Positions 1 to 7,373 of a stretch of DNA of 64,000 nt are shown piece by piece; position 1 is the first letter of the stretch; each line of letters opens with the position of its first letter. This DNA comes from UBA2357 sp002344625 (GTDB lineage Bacteria; Pseudomonadota; Gammaproteobacteria; Burkholderiales; Rhodocyclaceae). The stretch spans positions 58,519 to 122,518 of the forward strand of contig CALKIH010000018.1 of NCBI GenBank assembly GCA_937995335.1, written 5' to 3'. The notes under the pieces are model-generated. The model made no database searches. It saw only the letters and a program-made list of their open reading frames with translations, and was not told the DNA's origin. A program made the translations under genes and the position numbers.

Positions 1-84
1 AGCGACATGCAGGATGACGTGAGCCGCCTGCGTGACTGGCTGAACGCATTGCGGGCACTGGTGGCGGCCGGCGCGGGCGCATAG
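1..84 (+). CDS. C-terminal end of an unidentified protein (partial)
   Basis: An open frame enters from the left edge and stops at TAG 82-84, giving a 27-residue tail (…RLRDWLNALRALVAAGAGA). It is mostly helical with an Ala/Gly-rich end. No family can be recognised from so little. The only support for it being coding is the frame itself and the clean stop ahead of an intergenic gap. Confidence 0.4.
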   Translation, partial: SDMQDDVSRLRDWLNALRALVAAGAGA

Positions 85-138
85 GCATCCGGCCCATCGG
101 TAGCGCCACGCCCCCCACCCAGGGCGCTACCGCCTCCT

Positions 139-158
139 TCGCGGGTAGACGAAGCCCG
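139..158. repeat. 20-bp dispersed repeat, copy 1
   Basis: TCGCGGGTAGACGAAGCCCG here is identical to positions 60803-60822. The flanking GCGGG…CCCGC makes a small hairpin, as in REP-like intergenic elements. It lies in the gap before the antiporter gene. Confidence 0.55.
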
Positions 159-218
159 CCTCCCATGCGTTAACATCCGCTACCACCCACAGCAAGCCAC
201 CGCCGCGATCCTGCCGAC

Positions 219-1478
219 ATGAGTCCGACCACGATACAGATCATCGCCGCGGCGCTGTTCGCACTCGCCATCATCCATACCTTCTCGACCAAGTTCTTTG
301 GCCACCTGGCCCACACCCGCCCCAAGCACGCCGGGCTCTGGCACCTGCTGGGCGAGGTCGAAGTGGTGTTCGGCCTGTGGGCGATCGTGCTGATCGTGTT
401 CATGGGGCTGACCGAAGGCATGGATACGACGCTGGCCTATGTGGACTCGCGCAACTACACCGAGCCGCTGTTCGTGTTCGCCATCATGGTGGTCGCGGGG
501 AGCAAGCCGGTGATCCAGTTCTCCTCGGACATCGTGCGCATGGTTGCGCGCTGCATTCCGCTGCCCGAGTCGATCGCGGTGTATTTCACCGTCCTCGCGG
601 TCGTCCCCCTGCTCGGCTCCTTCATCACCGAACCCGCCGCCATGACGCTGGCCGCGTTGATGCTGCGCACGCTGTACTACAGCCGGGGAATTTCACCCCG
701 GCTGATGTATGCGACCCTCGGCACCCTGTTCGTCAACATTTCGATAGGCGGCACCTTGACCAGCTTCGCCGCCCCCCCCGTGCTGATGGTGGCCACGACC
801 TGGGGCTGGGACACCGGGTTCATGCTGTCGCACTTCGGCTGGAAGGCGGCCATCGCGGTATGCGTCAACGCCGCTGCGGCCACGCTCATCTTTCGCCACG
901 AGTTGGCGCGCCGAAGCATCGATGCCGCACGCAACGCGCAGGACCGGGTGCCGGCAACGATGGTCGGCCTGCACCTCTTCCTGCTGGTTCTGATCGTGGT
1001 CTTTGCCCACCACCCCGCGATGTTCCTGGGGGTGTTTCTCTTGTTCATGGGGCTCGCAACGGCGTATCCGCGCTTCCAGGAGCGCCTGATCCTGCGCGAG
1101 GGCCTGCTGGTGGCCTTCTTTCTCGCCGGCTTGGTGGTACTCGGCGGCCAGCAGGCGTGGTGGCTGGAACCCCTGCTGACCCGCATGGATGCGACGACGG
1201 TGTACTTCGGCGCCACGGCGCTGACCGCGGTCACCGACAACGCCGCCCTCACCTACCTCGCCTCGCTCGTCGACGGACTCAGCGACGAGTTCAAATACGC
1301 GGTGGTCGCCGGCGCCGTCACCGGCGGCGGCCTGACCGTGATCGCGAACGCGCCCAACCCCGCCGGCATGTCGATCCTGCGCGGGCATTTCGACGACGGC
1401 GTCGTCAATCCGCTCGGCCTGCTCGTCTGCGCGCTTCCGCCGACCATCGTCGCGATTCTCGCGTTTCAGCTGCTGTGA
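219..1478 (+). CDS. Putative Na+/H+ antiporter (Na_H_antiport_3-like)
   Basis: A 419-residue integral membrane protein with about ten or more hydrophobic segments spread over the whole length. It resembles the putative Na+/H+ antiporter family PF07399. It has polar residues in the membrane core (VAGSKPVIQF, SFITEPAAMT, TAVTDNAALTYL), and the last two motifs with Asp/Glu/Asn look like ion-binding segments. The expected role is cation/proton exchange in the inner membrane, inferred from family resemblance only. It is monocistronic, with the next gene convergent. The start at ATG 219 follows a short leader without a strong Shine-Dalgarno. Confidence 0.75.
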   Translation: MSPTTIQIIAAALFALAIIHTFSTKFFGHLAHTRPKHAGLWHLLGEVEVVFGLWAIVLIVFMGLTEGMDTTLAYVDSRNYTEPLFVFAIMVVAGSKPVIQFSSDIVRMVARCIPLPESIAVYFTVLAVVPLLGSFITEPAAMTLAALMLRTLYYSRGISPRLMYATLGTLFVNISIGGTLTSFAAPPVLMVATTWGWDTGFMLSHFGWKAAIAVCVNAAAATLIFRHELARRSIDAARNAQDRVPATMVGLHLFLLVLIVVFAHHPAMFLGVFLLFMGLATAYPRFQERLILREGLLVAFFLAGLVVLGGQQAWWLEPLLTRMDATTVYFGATALTAVTDNAALTYLASLVDGLSDEFKYAVVAGAVTGGGLTVIANAPNPAGMSILRGHFDDGVVNPLGLLVCALPPTIVAILAFQLL

Positions 1479-1573
1479 AGGCTGGCGACGCCTGCCGCCC
1501 CAGGCCAGCGACCGGTCAAGGCTGCGGCGACGGCCCGGTCATGTAGCGCCCCGGTCCGGCCGAATCGCCGAAC

Positions 1574-2383
1574 TCACCCCGGCGCGCGGGCCGCGCCCGC
1601 CTGCCCTTGCCGCAACTGCTCGAAAAGACAGACCGCCACCGCGGCGCCGACATTGAGAGATTCGACGCGACCAGGCATCGGGATCGTCACCTTGGTATCG
1701 GCGCGTGCCGCCAGGCGATCGCTCAAGCCCGCGCCCTCGGCGCCGAACAGCCAGGCGACCGGCTGACGCAGATCGACCGAAAAAAGCGGCCGCGCCGCAT
1801 CCCCCAGCATCGTCGCGATCGACTGCCCCGTGAATGCGTCGAGCACATTCACCGCGTCGGCCCCCTCGCGGATGCGCAGTTCAAAGTGCCCGCCCATGCC
1901 GGCCCGCAGCACGCGCGGCGACCAGGCCTGGGTCGATGATTCGGTCAGAAACACGTCACGCAGCCCGGCCGCGGCCGCGGTGCGCAGGATCGAACCGAGA
2001 TTTCCCGGATCCTGCACCGCTTCCAGGACCAGGATGGACGCGCCCGGCGCCGGTGGCGCGCCATCGTCTGCCGGGTAGTCGATCAGCGCGACGATCCCCG
2101 ATGGCGTATCGACCGGGCTGATATGGGCGAACGCTCTGCCCAGGACATGCGTGGTCGTGATGCACCCCGTCGCTTCGTCCAGCAGCCGGACGATCTCGGG
2201 GTTCGCCAGGCCCTCGTCGCTGACCAGAATCTCGTGAATCGGCCAGCCGCAAGCGCGCGCGGCAGCCACCAGATGGGCGCCGTCGAGCAGCGTCAGGCGC
2301 CGCAACCGCCGTTCGCGCGCGGAGCTCGCGAGTTCGTGAAGCAGTTTGATGTGCGGATTGTCGCGCGACGAGAGCGTTCGCAT
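1574..2383 (-). CDS. TrmH/SpoU family RNA methyltransferase
   Basis: A 269-residue SPOUT-class enzyme that transfers a methyl group from SAM, usually to ribose 2'-OH of rRNA or tRNA. The N-terminal part (about 1-100) looks like the SpoU substrate-binding domain. The C-terminal knot carries the three family motifs: residues 124-140 (QDPGNLGSILRTA), 212-223 (LFGAEGAGLSDR) and 234-248 (IPMPGRVESLNVGAA). The exact RNA target cannot be told from sequence. It is the last gene of the minus-strand run, 7 bp after the CopD-like gene, so it is probably co-transcribed with the lpx cluster. Confidence 0.88.
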   Translation of the reverse strand: MRTLSSRDNPHIKLLHELASSARERRLRRLTLLDGAHLVAAARACGWPIHEILVSDEGLANPEIVRLLDEATGCITTTHVLGRAFAHISPVDTPSGIVALIDYPADDGAPPAPGASILVLEAVQDPGNLGSILRTAAAAGLRDVFLTESSTQAWSPRVLRAGMGGHFELRIREGADAVNVLDAFTGQSIATMLGDAARPLFSVDLRQPVAWLFGAEGAGLSDRLAARADTKVTIPMPGRVESLNVGAAVAVCLFEQLRQGQAGAARAPG

Positions 2384-2390
2384 GGCGCGC

Positions 2391-2846
2391 CTACCAGGCC
2401 AGACCCAGCGTTGCGAGTGCGATGGTTAGAGTGCCCAGCGTGAGGTTGAAGCCGACCCGCTGCCGAATCCGGTTGAGCGCGACGGCGGCGCGCGCCCAGT
2501 CTTCGACGCGTACCGCTTGCCGGAACACGCGCCAGGGTCCGAACCAGATCGATGCGAAGACGCCGCTCATGATGAGGCCGGTCACGAGCATCAGGTGCCA
2601 CGATACCGGCGCCGTCGCAAAACCGACCTCGAGCAGCATCACCACACCGGAGAACAGCAACGAGGCAATCGCACCCCAGACCATGGGAAAGAAATGCTCG
2701 AACACCCGTGCCCATAGCCCCAGCCGCTGCGCGGGCGACAATGTCAACGCCGCCGGGCGCAGGCAAAAATGGGCAAACGCCATTCCGCCCACCCATACGA
2801 CGACCGCGGCGACGTGAACGAAGAGCATCAGGTGATGAAAGGTCAT
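2391..2846 (-). CDS. CopD-like four-helix membrane protein
   Basis: A small integral membrane protein (151 aa) with four hydrophobic helices and an N-terminal HHLMLFVHVAAVVVWVGGMA segment typical of the CopD/YcnJ superfamily. A histidine-rich entry and a conserved Trp-Val-Gly-Gly are visible. Its function is unknown; some relatives are linked to copper handling, but nothing here proves that. The ATG at 2846 is chosen because GGGAGGGG lies just upstream. It overlaps the end of rnhB by 4 bp, so translation is probably coupled. Confidence 0.7.
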   Translation of the reverse strand: MTFHHLMLFVHVAAVVVWVGGMAFAHFCLRPAALTLSPAQRLGLWARVFEHFFPMVWGAIASLLFSGVVMLLEVGFATAPVSWHLMLVTGLIMSGVFASIWFGPWRVFRQAVRVEDWARAAVALNRIRQRVGFNLTLGTLTIALATLGLAW

Positions 2847-3448
2847 TGCCCCTCCCAAAGCTCGGGATGGGCGATCACCGCCCGTACCGGCCCGAACGAT
2901 CTGCGATGACAGGCAAGCACCCCGTGCTCGCGCAAGGCCCGCAGATGGTCCGCCGTCGGATAACCCTTGTGCCGGGCGAAACCGTAGGCCGGGTGCAATC
3001 GATCGAGCACTACCATCTGTTCGTCACGCACCGTCTTGGCGAGAATCGATGCAGCCGCGATCGCGGGTTCGCTCGCATCGCCCTTCACGATCGCTTCGCA
3101 CGGGTAGCCCAGATCGGGGCAGCGATTGCCATCGATCAGAACGCGATCGGGCGCATGCCGGAGGGCCGCCACCGCGCGCTGCATCGCCAGCATGGTCGCG
3201 TGCAGGATGTTGAGCCGATCGATCTCTGCGACGCTGGCTTCAGCCACCGCCCAGGCGCGCGCACGCTCGCGGATCAGCACCAACAGGCGCTCGCGCTGGC
3301 GGCTCGAGAGCTTCTTAGAATCGTTCAGGCCGTCGATCGGCCACGCCGGATCCAGTATCACCGCAGCCGCGACAACCGCCCCGCACAGCGGCCCTCGCCC
3401 CGCTTCGTCGACGCCGCAGATCCACGCCCCGGTTTCGACCGCCTTCAT
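2843..3448 (-). CDS. rnhB: Ribonuclease HII
   Basis: Degrades RNA in RNA:DNA hybrids and cuts at single ribonucleotides in DNA. The 201-residue protein has the family signature CGVDEAGRGP near residue 11, giving the first catalytic Asp/Glu pair. It continues with DSKKL (about 43-47), the VLIDGN motif with the third acid and a C-terminal HKGYPTADH stretch. Length is normal. The start codon shares one base with the lpxB stop (TGATG). It follows lpxB as in many proteobacteria. Confidence 0.95.
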   Translation of the reverse strand: MKAVETGAWICGVDEAGRGPLCGAVVAAAVILDPAWPIDGLNDSKKLSSRQRERLLVLIRERARAWAVAEASVAEIDRLNILHATMLAMQRAVAALRHAPDRVLIDGNRCPDLGYPCEAIVKGDASEPAIAAASILAKTVRDEQMVVLDRLHPAYGFARHKGYPTADHLRALREHGVLACHRRSFGPVRAVIAHPELWEGQ

Positions 3449-4596
3449 CAGCCCCCCTTCCGCAGATAGGGCAGAATGGCCTGTGCCGCCTTCTCGGCGG
3501 TGTTCTGCCGGAGGTCTTGGTGCAGGCCGACGAATCGCCGGCGCAAGGCGGCGACGGCGTCCGGGTCAGCCAGCCACGCGTCGATCGCGTCGGCGAGTGC
3601 CAGCGGAGTCGCTGCGTCCTGCAGCAGTTCCGGCACGACCGATTCGTTGCTCAGAATGTTCGGCAACCCCACCCAGGGCAGATAGGCCATGCGCTGCATC
3701 AGGCGAAACTGCCACTTCCCCATCCGGTAGCTGATCACCATCGGCCGCTTGAGCAGGGCCGCTTCGAGGCTGGCCGTGCCGCTCGCCACCAGCACCACGT
3801 CGGCCGCCGTCATTGCATCCACCGAATGCCCGAACAACACCCGCAGCGGCAAGTCGGTGGCGTTCAGGTCATGTTGCGCCTGCTCGAACAGCACTCGCGT
3901 TTCGCGGGTTGCGAGCGGCACCAGAAACCCGATGTCGTCATGCCTGTCGGCAAGCAGTTGCGCCGCTTCGAGATAGACCTTGGCGAGATTCCGCACTTCG
4001 GACTGGCGACTGCCCGGCAGCAGGGCGACGACGATGGCATCGCGGTCGATCTGCAGGCGCTCGCGTGCCGCGAGACGGTCCGGATCCATCGGAAACTCGT
4101 CGGCGAGCGGGTGCCCGACATAGGTCGCCGGAACACCGGCACGCGCGTAGAGCGCCGTTTCGAACGGGAACAGGCACAGCATGTGCGACACCGAACGCGC
4201 AATCGCCTTGATCCGCCCTCCCCGCCAGGCCCAGATCGACGGGCTCACGAAATGGATCGAAGGCACGCCCGCCGCCCGCACCCTTTCCTCGAGCCACAGG
4301 TTGAAATCGGGCGCATCCACGCCGATGAAGGCATCCGGGGGCTGCCGGCGCATCTGGGCCAGCAGGCGCTTGCGTATTCCCGAAAGCTCGCGATAACGCT
4401 TGAGCGCATCGACGTAGCCATGCACCGCAAGCCTCTCGCAGGACCAAAGCGCATGAAACCCCTCGCCTTCCATGCGCGGGCCGCCGATACCGTAGAACTG
4501 CGCCTTGGGCATATGCTTCTTGAGGGCGCGGATCAGATGACTCGCGAGCAGATCTCCCGAAGCCTCGCCAGCGACCATCGCTATACGCACGGTCAT
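3448..4596 (-). CDS. lpxB: Lipid-A-disaccharide synthase
   Basis: Glycosyltransferase that joins UDP-2,3-diacylglucosamine and lipid X to form the tetraacyl disaccharide of lipid A at the inner face of the inner membrane. The 382 residues begin with IAMVAGEASGDLLASHLIRAL, the typical N-terminal motif. They contain IGVDAPDFNLWLE, FVSPSIWAWRGGRI, YVGHPLAD and LLPGSRQSEV, and later SGTASLEAAL. All are landmarks of the GT19 family and the length is usual. It is part of the lpxD-fabZ-lpxA-lpxB run. Confidence 0.97.
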   Translation of the reverse strand: MTVRIAMVAGEASGDLLASHLIRALKKHMPKAQFYGIGGPRMEGEGFHALWSCERLAVHGYVDALKRYRELSGIRKRLLAQMRRQPPDAFIGVDAPDFNLWLEERVRAAGVPSIHFVSPSIWAWRGGRIKAIARSVSHMLCLFPFETALYARAGVPATYVGHPLADEFPMDPDRLAARERLQIDRDAIVVALLPGSRQSEVRNLAKVYLEAAQLLADRHDDIGFLVPLATRETRVLFEQAQHDLNATDLPLRVLFGHSVDAMTAADVVLVASGTASLEAALLKRPMVISYRMGKWQFRLMQRMAYLPWVGLPNILSNESVVPELLQDAATPLALADAIDAWLADPDAVAALRRRFVGLHQDLRQNTAEKAAQAILPYLRKGG

Positions 4597-4600
4597 CGGC

Positions 4601-5371
4601 TCAACGAACGATGCCTCGCCCGGACGCCGCGATGAACTCGCCGAATGGCGCCGCCTCGGGGTGTTCGGCCACGATCTCGGCGATGCGCTGACGCGCCTCG
4701 TCCAGCGACAGGTTCGAACGATAGAGGGCGCGATACGCCCGCTTGATCGCCGCGATCCCGGCCGCGCTGAATCCGCGCCGCCGCAGCCCTTCGCTGTTTA
4801 TGCCGTGCGGCTTGGCGGGATTGCCGGCCACCGTCACGAATGGCGGCAGATCCTGGAGCAACACCGTCCCCACGCCGCAGAAGCTGTGAGCGCCCACCCG
4901 TCCGAACTGGTGAACGCCGGTGAACCCCCCCAGGATCGCCCAGTCGCCAACGACCACATGACCGGCAAGCGTAGCGTTGTTAGCAAAGATGGTGTGGTCG
5001 CCCACTTGGCAATCGTGTGCGACGTGAACGTACGCCATGATCCAGTTGTCATTGCCGACCCGGGTGACTCCGGCATCCTGGGCGGTACCCACGTTGAACG
5101 AACAATATTCGCGGATCGTGTTCCGGTCGCCGATCTCGAGGCGGGTCGGCTCGGCGTCGTACTTCTTGTCCTGCGGTGCCGCACCCAGCGAGCAAAACTG
5201 AAAAATCTCGTTATCCCGGCCGATGCGGGTATGGCCTTCGATCACCACATGCGGACCGACCCGGGTGTCGGCGCCGATCTCGACATGCTCGCCGATCAGC
5301 GAGTAGGCGCCCACCGTCACGTTGGCCGCGAGACGGGCGCCAGGATGGACGATCGACGTCGGATGAATCAT
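4601..5371 (-). CDS. lpxA: UDP-N-acetylglucosamine acyltransferase
   Basis: First enzyme of lipid A synthesis, moving a 3-hydroxyacyl group from ACP to UDP-GlcNAc. The protein (256 aa from ATG 5371) is a left-handed beta-helix with repeated hexapeptides such as IGADTR-VGPHVV. It has the HVAHDCQVGDH segment holding the catalytic His, followed by the helical C-terminal domain. The start MIHPTSIVHPGA is typical and its ATG overlaps the fabZ stop (ATGA). A longer frame exists upstream but it reads into fabZ. Confidence 0.97.
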   Translation of the reverse strand: MIHPTSIVHPGARLAANVTVGAYSLIGEHVEIGADTRVGPHVVIEGHTRIGRDNEIFQFCSLGAAPQDKKYDAEPTRLEIGDRNTIREYCSFNVGTAQDAGVTRVGNDNWIMAYVHVAHDCQVGDHTIFANNATLAGHVVVGDWAILGGFTGVHQFGRVGAHSFCGVGTVLLQDLPPFVTVAGNPAKPHGINSEGLRRRGFSAAGIAAIKRAYRALYRSNLSLDEARQRIAEIVAEHPEAAPFGEFIAASGRGIVR

Positions 5372-5805
5372 GACAGCGACTTGATCGCGCACATCAGTTC
5401 GGCCTCCGCCGCCAACTCGTCCCCGACGCGGGCGATGGCCTGGTACTTGTACACGTTGCGCATGCTCCGGATGATGGTGACATCGAGAAGCAGCTGGTCT
5501 CCCGGCACCACCGGCCGCTTGAAGCGCGCCTTGTCGATACCGGCGAAATAGACCACTGAATTGTCGTCGCGCTTCTGGCCGGCGCTCTTGAACGAAAGCA
5601 GGGCCGCAGCCTGCGCCAGGGCTTCGAGGATGAGCACGCCCGGCATCACCGGACGGTGCGGGAAATGCCCCGGGAAAAAAGGCTCGTTCATCGTAACGTT
5701 CTTCACCGCCAGCGCGCGCTTGCCCTCCTCCATCTCCAGCACCCGATCGACGAGCAGGAACGGGTAGCGGTGGGGAAGGTATTCCAGAATTTCGTTGATA
5801 TCCAT
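5368..5805 (-). CDS. fabZ: 3-hydroxyacyl-ACP dehydratase FabZ
   Basis: Dehydrates 3-hydroxyacyl-ACP in fatty-acid elongation and competes with LpxA/LpxD for the same substrate, which explains the clustering. The hot-dog fold protein has LPHRYPFLLVDRVL near the start, FPGHFPHRPVMPGVLILEALAQ with the catalytic His and Glu, and a normal length (145 aa). The ATG at 5805 gives the usual MDINEILEYLPHRYP start. A GTG at 5814, overlapping the lpxD stop as GTGA, is a possible alternative. Confidence 0.96.
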   Translation of the reverse strand: MDINEILEYLPHRYPFLLVDRVLEMEEGKRALAVKNVTMNEPFFPGHFPHRPVMPGVLILEALAQAAALLSFKSAGQKRDDNSVVYFAGIDKARFKRPVVPGDQLLLDVTIIRSMRNVYKYQAIARVGDELAAEAELMCAIKSLS

Positions 5806-5810
5806 GAGGC

Positions 5811-6830
5811 TCACGTCGATTTGCGTTCCGCGACGAGCTTCTCGAGCTCGCGTACGCGCTTGGCCAATGCGTCCAGGTGACGCAGGTGCGAAAAGTTCGT
5901 TACCCAGTCAGCATGCATCTGCAGCGGGAGGTTCCCGGTGTAGACACCTGGCTTCTTGATCGACTTGGGCACTAGGGTGCAGCCCGAAACCATGACGTCA
6001 TCACAAATCTCGAGATGGCCCGAGATGCCGGCCTGCCCGCCGATCAGGCAGCGGGCGCCGATCGTGGCGCTGCCGGCGACTCCTGCCAGCCCCGCCATTG
6101 CGGTGTTCTCCCCGACCTTCACGTTGTGAGCGATCTGAATCAGGTTGTCGAGCTTCACGCCGTTTGCGAGCACCGTGTCGTCAAGCGCGCCGCGGTCGAC
6201 CGTCGTGTTGGATCCGATCTCGACGTCGTCGCCGATCAATACGCGCCCGAGCTGCGGAATCTTCACCCAGGAGCCATCCTTCTCACGCGCGAAGCCGAAA
6301 CCGTCTGAGCTGATCACCGCTCCGGAATGAATGGTGCAGCGCTCGCCGATGACCGCTCCGGGATAGATGCTGACGTTCGGATGGAGTCGCGTCCCGCGCC
6401 CGATGCGAACACCTTGTCCGACAAAACAGCCAGCCCCGACGACGACGTCCTCGCCCAGCATGACGTCTTCTTCGATGACCGCACAGGCGCCGACGCTGAC
6501 CGACGCGGGCAACGCGCTATCGACCACTGCGGAACGATGAATGCCGGCACGCGGCTTCGCCACCGGATTGAGCAGTTGCGCCACCCGCGCGTAATAAACA
6601 TAGGGGTCGGGTGTCGCGATGCACGACATCGCGGCCTTGTCGCTGTCGGCCTTCTTCAGGATGACCGCCGCTGCCCGGCATTGCACAAGCCCGGCCAGAT
6701 ACTTCGGGTTCGAAATGAATGCGATCTCGCCCGGCCCTGCACGCTCGAGCGGCGCCACGCGCTCGATCTGAACCGATCCGTCGCCGATCAGTTCGCCGCC
6801 AAGAATACTTACGATTTCTTCAAGACGCAT
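5811..6830 (-). CDS. lpxD: UDP-3-O-(3-hydroxyacyl)glucosamine N-acyltransferase
   Basis: Third lipid A enzyme; adds the N-linked 3-hydroxyacyl chain. The 339 residues comprise an N-terminal uridine-binding domain (to about 100, including FISNPKYL), a long hexapeptide-repeat beta-helix with the catalytic-His region LIQIAHNVKVGENT, and a charged C-terminal helix (LDALAKRVRELEKL). It lies 8 bp after skp. Confidence 0.97.
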   Translation of the reverse strand: MRLEEIVSILGGELIGDGSVQIERVAPLERAGPGEIAFISNPKYLAGLVQCRAAAVILKKADSDKAAMSCIATPDPYVYYARVAQLLNPVAKPRAGIHRSAVVDSALPASVSVGACAVIEEDVMLGEDVVVGAGCFVGQGVRIGRGTRLHPNVSIYPGAVIGERCTIHSGAVISSDGFGFAREKDGSWVKIPQLGRVLIGDDVEIGSNTTVDRGALDDTVLANGVKLDNLIQIAHNVKVGENTAMAGLAGVAGSATIGARCLIGGQAGISGHLEICDDVMVSGCTLVPKSIKKPGVYTGNLPLQMHADWVTNFSHLRHLDALAKRVRELEKLVAERKST

Positions 6831-6838
6831 TGCGAACC

Positions 6839-7342
6839 CTATTTCGCGTCGGCCAGAGCCTTGATCACTTTCTCGGTGATATCGATGCTGGGGCTGGCAA
6901 ACACCGCTTCCTGGAGGACGATGTCGTATTTTTCGGACTCGGCGATCTTCTTGATCGCAACGTTCGCGCGTTCGAGCACCGTCGCCAGTTCTTCGTTGCG
7001 GCGCTGGTTCAGGTCTTCGCGAAACTCGCGCTGCTTGCGCTGAAAGTCGCGCGTCAAATCGTTGAACGCACGTTCCTTGTTGCGACGGTCAGCCTCGGAC
7101 ATCGTCAGGCTGTTCCGCTCGAGATCGTCCTGCATGCTCTTGAGGTCGGCCGCAATCCGTTGCAGTTCCTGATCACGCTTCTCGAATTCCTTCTCCAGGC
7201 GTTGCTGCGCACGCATGGCCGGCGCGGCCTCGCGCATCAGGCGGTCGGAGTTGACGAAACCGATCCTTGCTTGCGCAAATGCCGACTGCGAGAAAACACC
7301 CAGCATGGCTGCGGCAACAAGGGTAATAGCACTAACTTTCAC
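6839..7342 (-). CDS. skp: Periplasmic chaperone Skp/OmpH
   Basis: A 167-residue exported protein with a signal peptide (residues 1-23, cleavage after SAFA) followed by a short beta segment (RIGFVNSDRLMREA). A long charged coiled coil follows, about residues 45-130, rich in Arg/Glu/Gln. It is expected to hold unfolded outer-membrane proteins in the periplasm for delivery to BamA, encoded just upstream. The start is a GTG, supported by CGGAGG about 5 nt before it. It sits between bamA and lpxD as usual. Confidence 0.93.
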   Translation of the reverse strand: MKVSAITLVAAAMLGVFSQSAFAQARIGFVNSDRLMREAAPAMRAQQRLEKEFEKRDQELQRIAADLKSMQDDLERNSLTMSEADRRNKERAFNDLTRDFQRKQREFREDLNQRRNEELATVLERANVAIKKIAESEKYDIVLQEAVFASPSIDITEKVIKALADAK

Positions 7343-7373
7343 TTAAGCCTCCGAGAAATCGGAAATGTTTTAA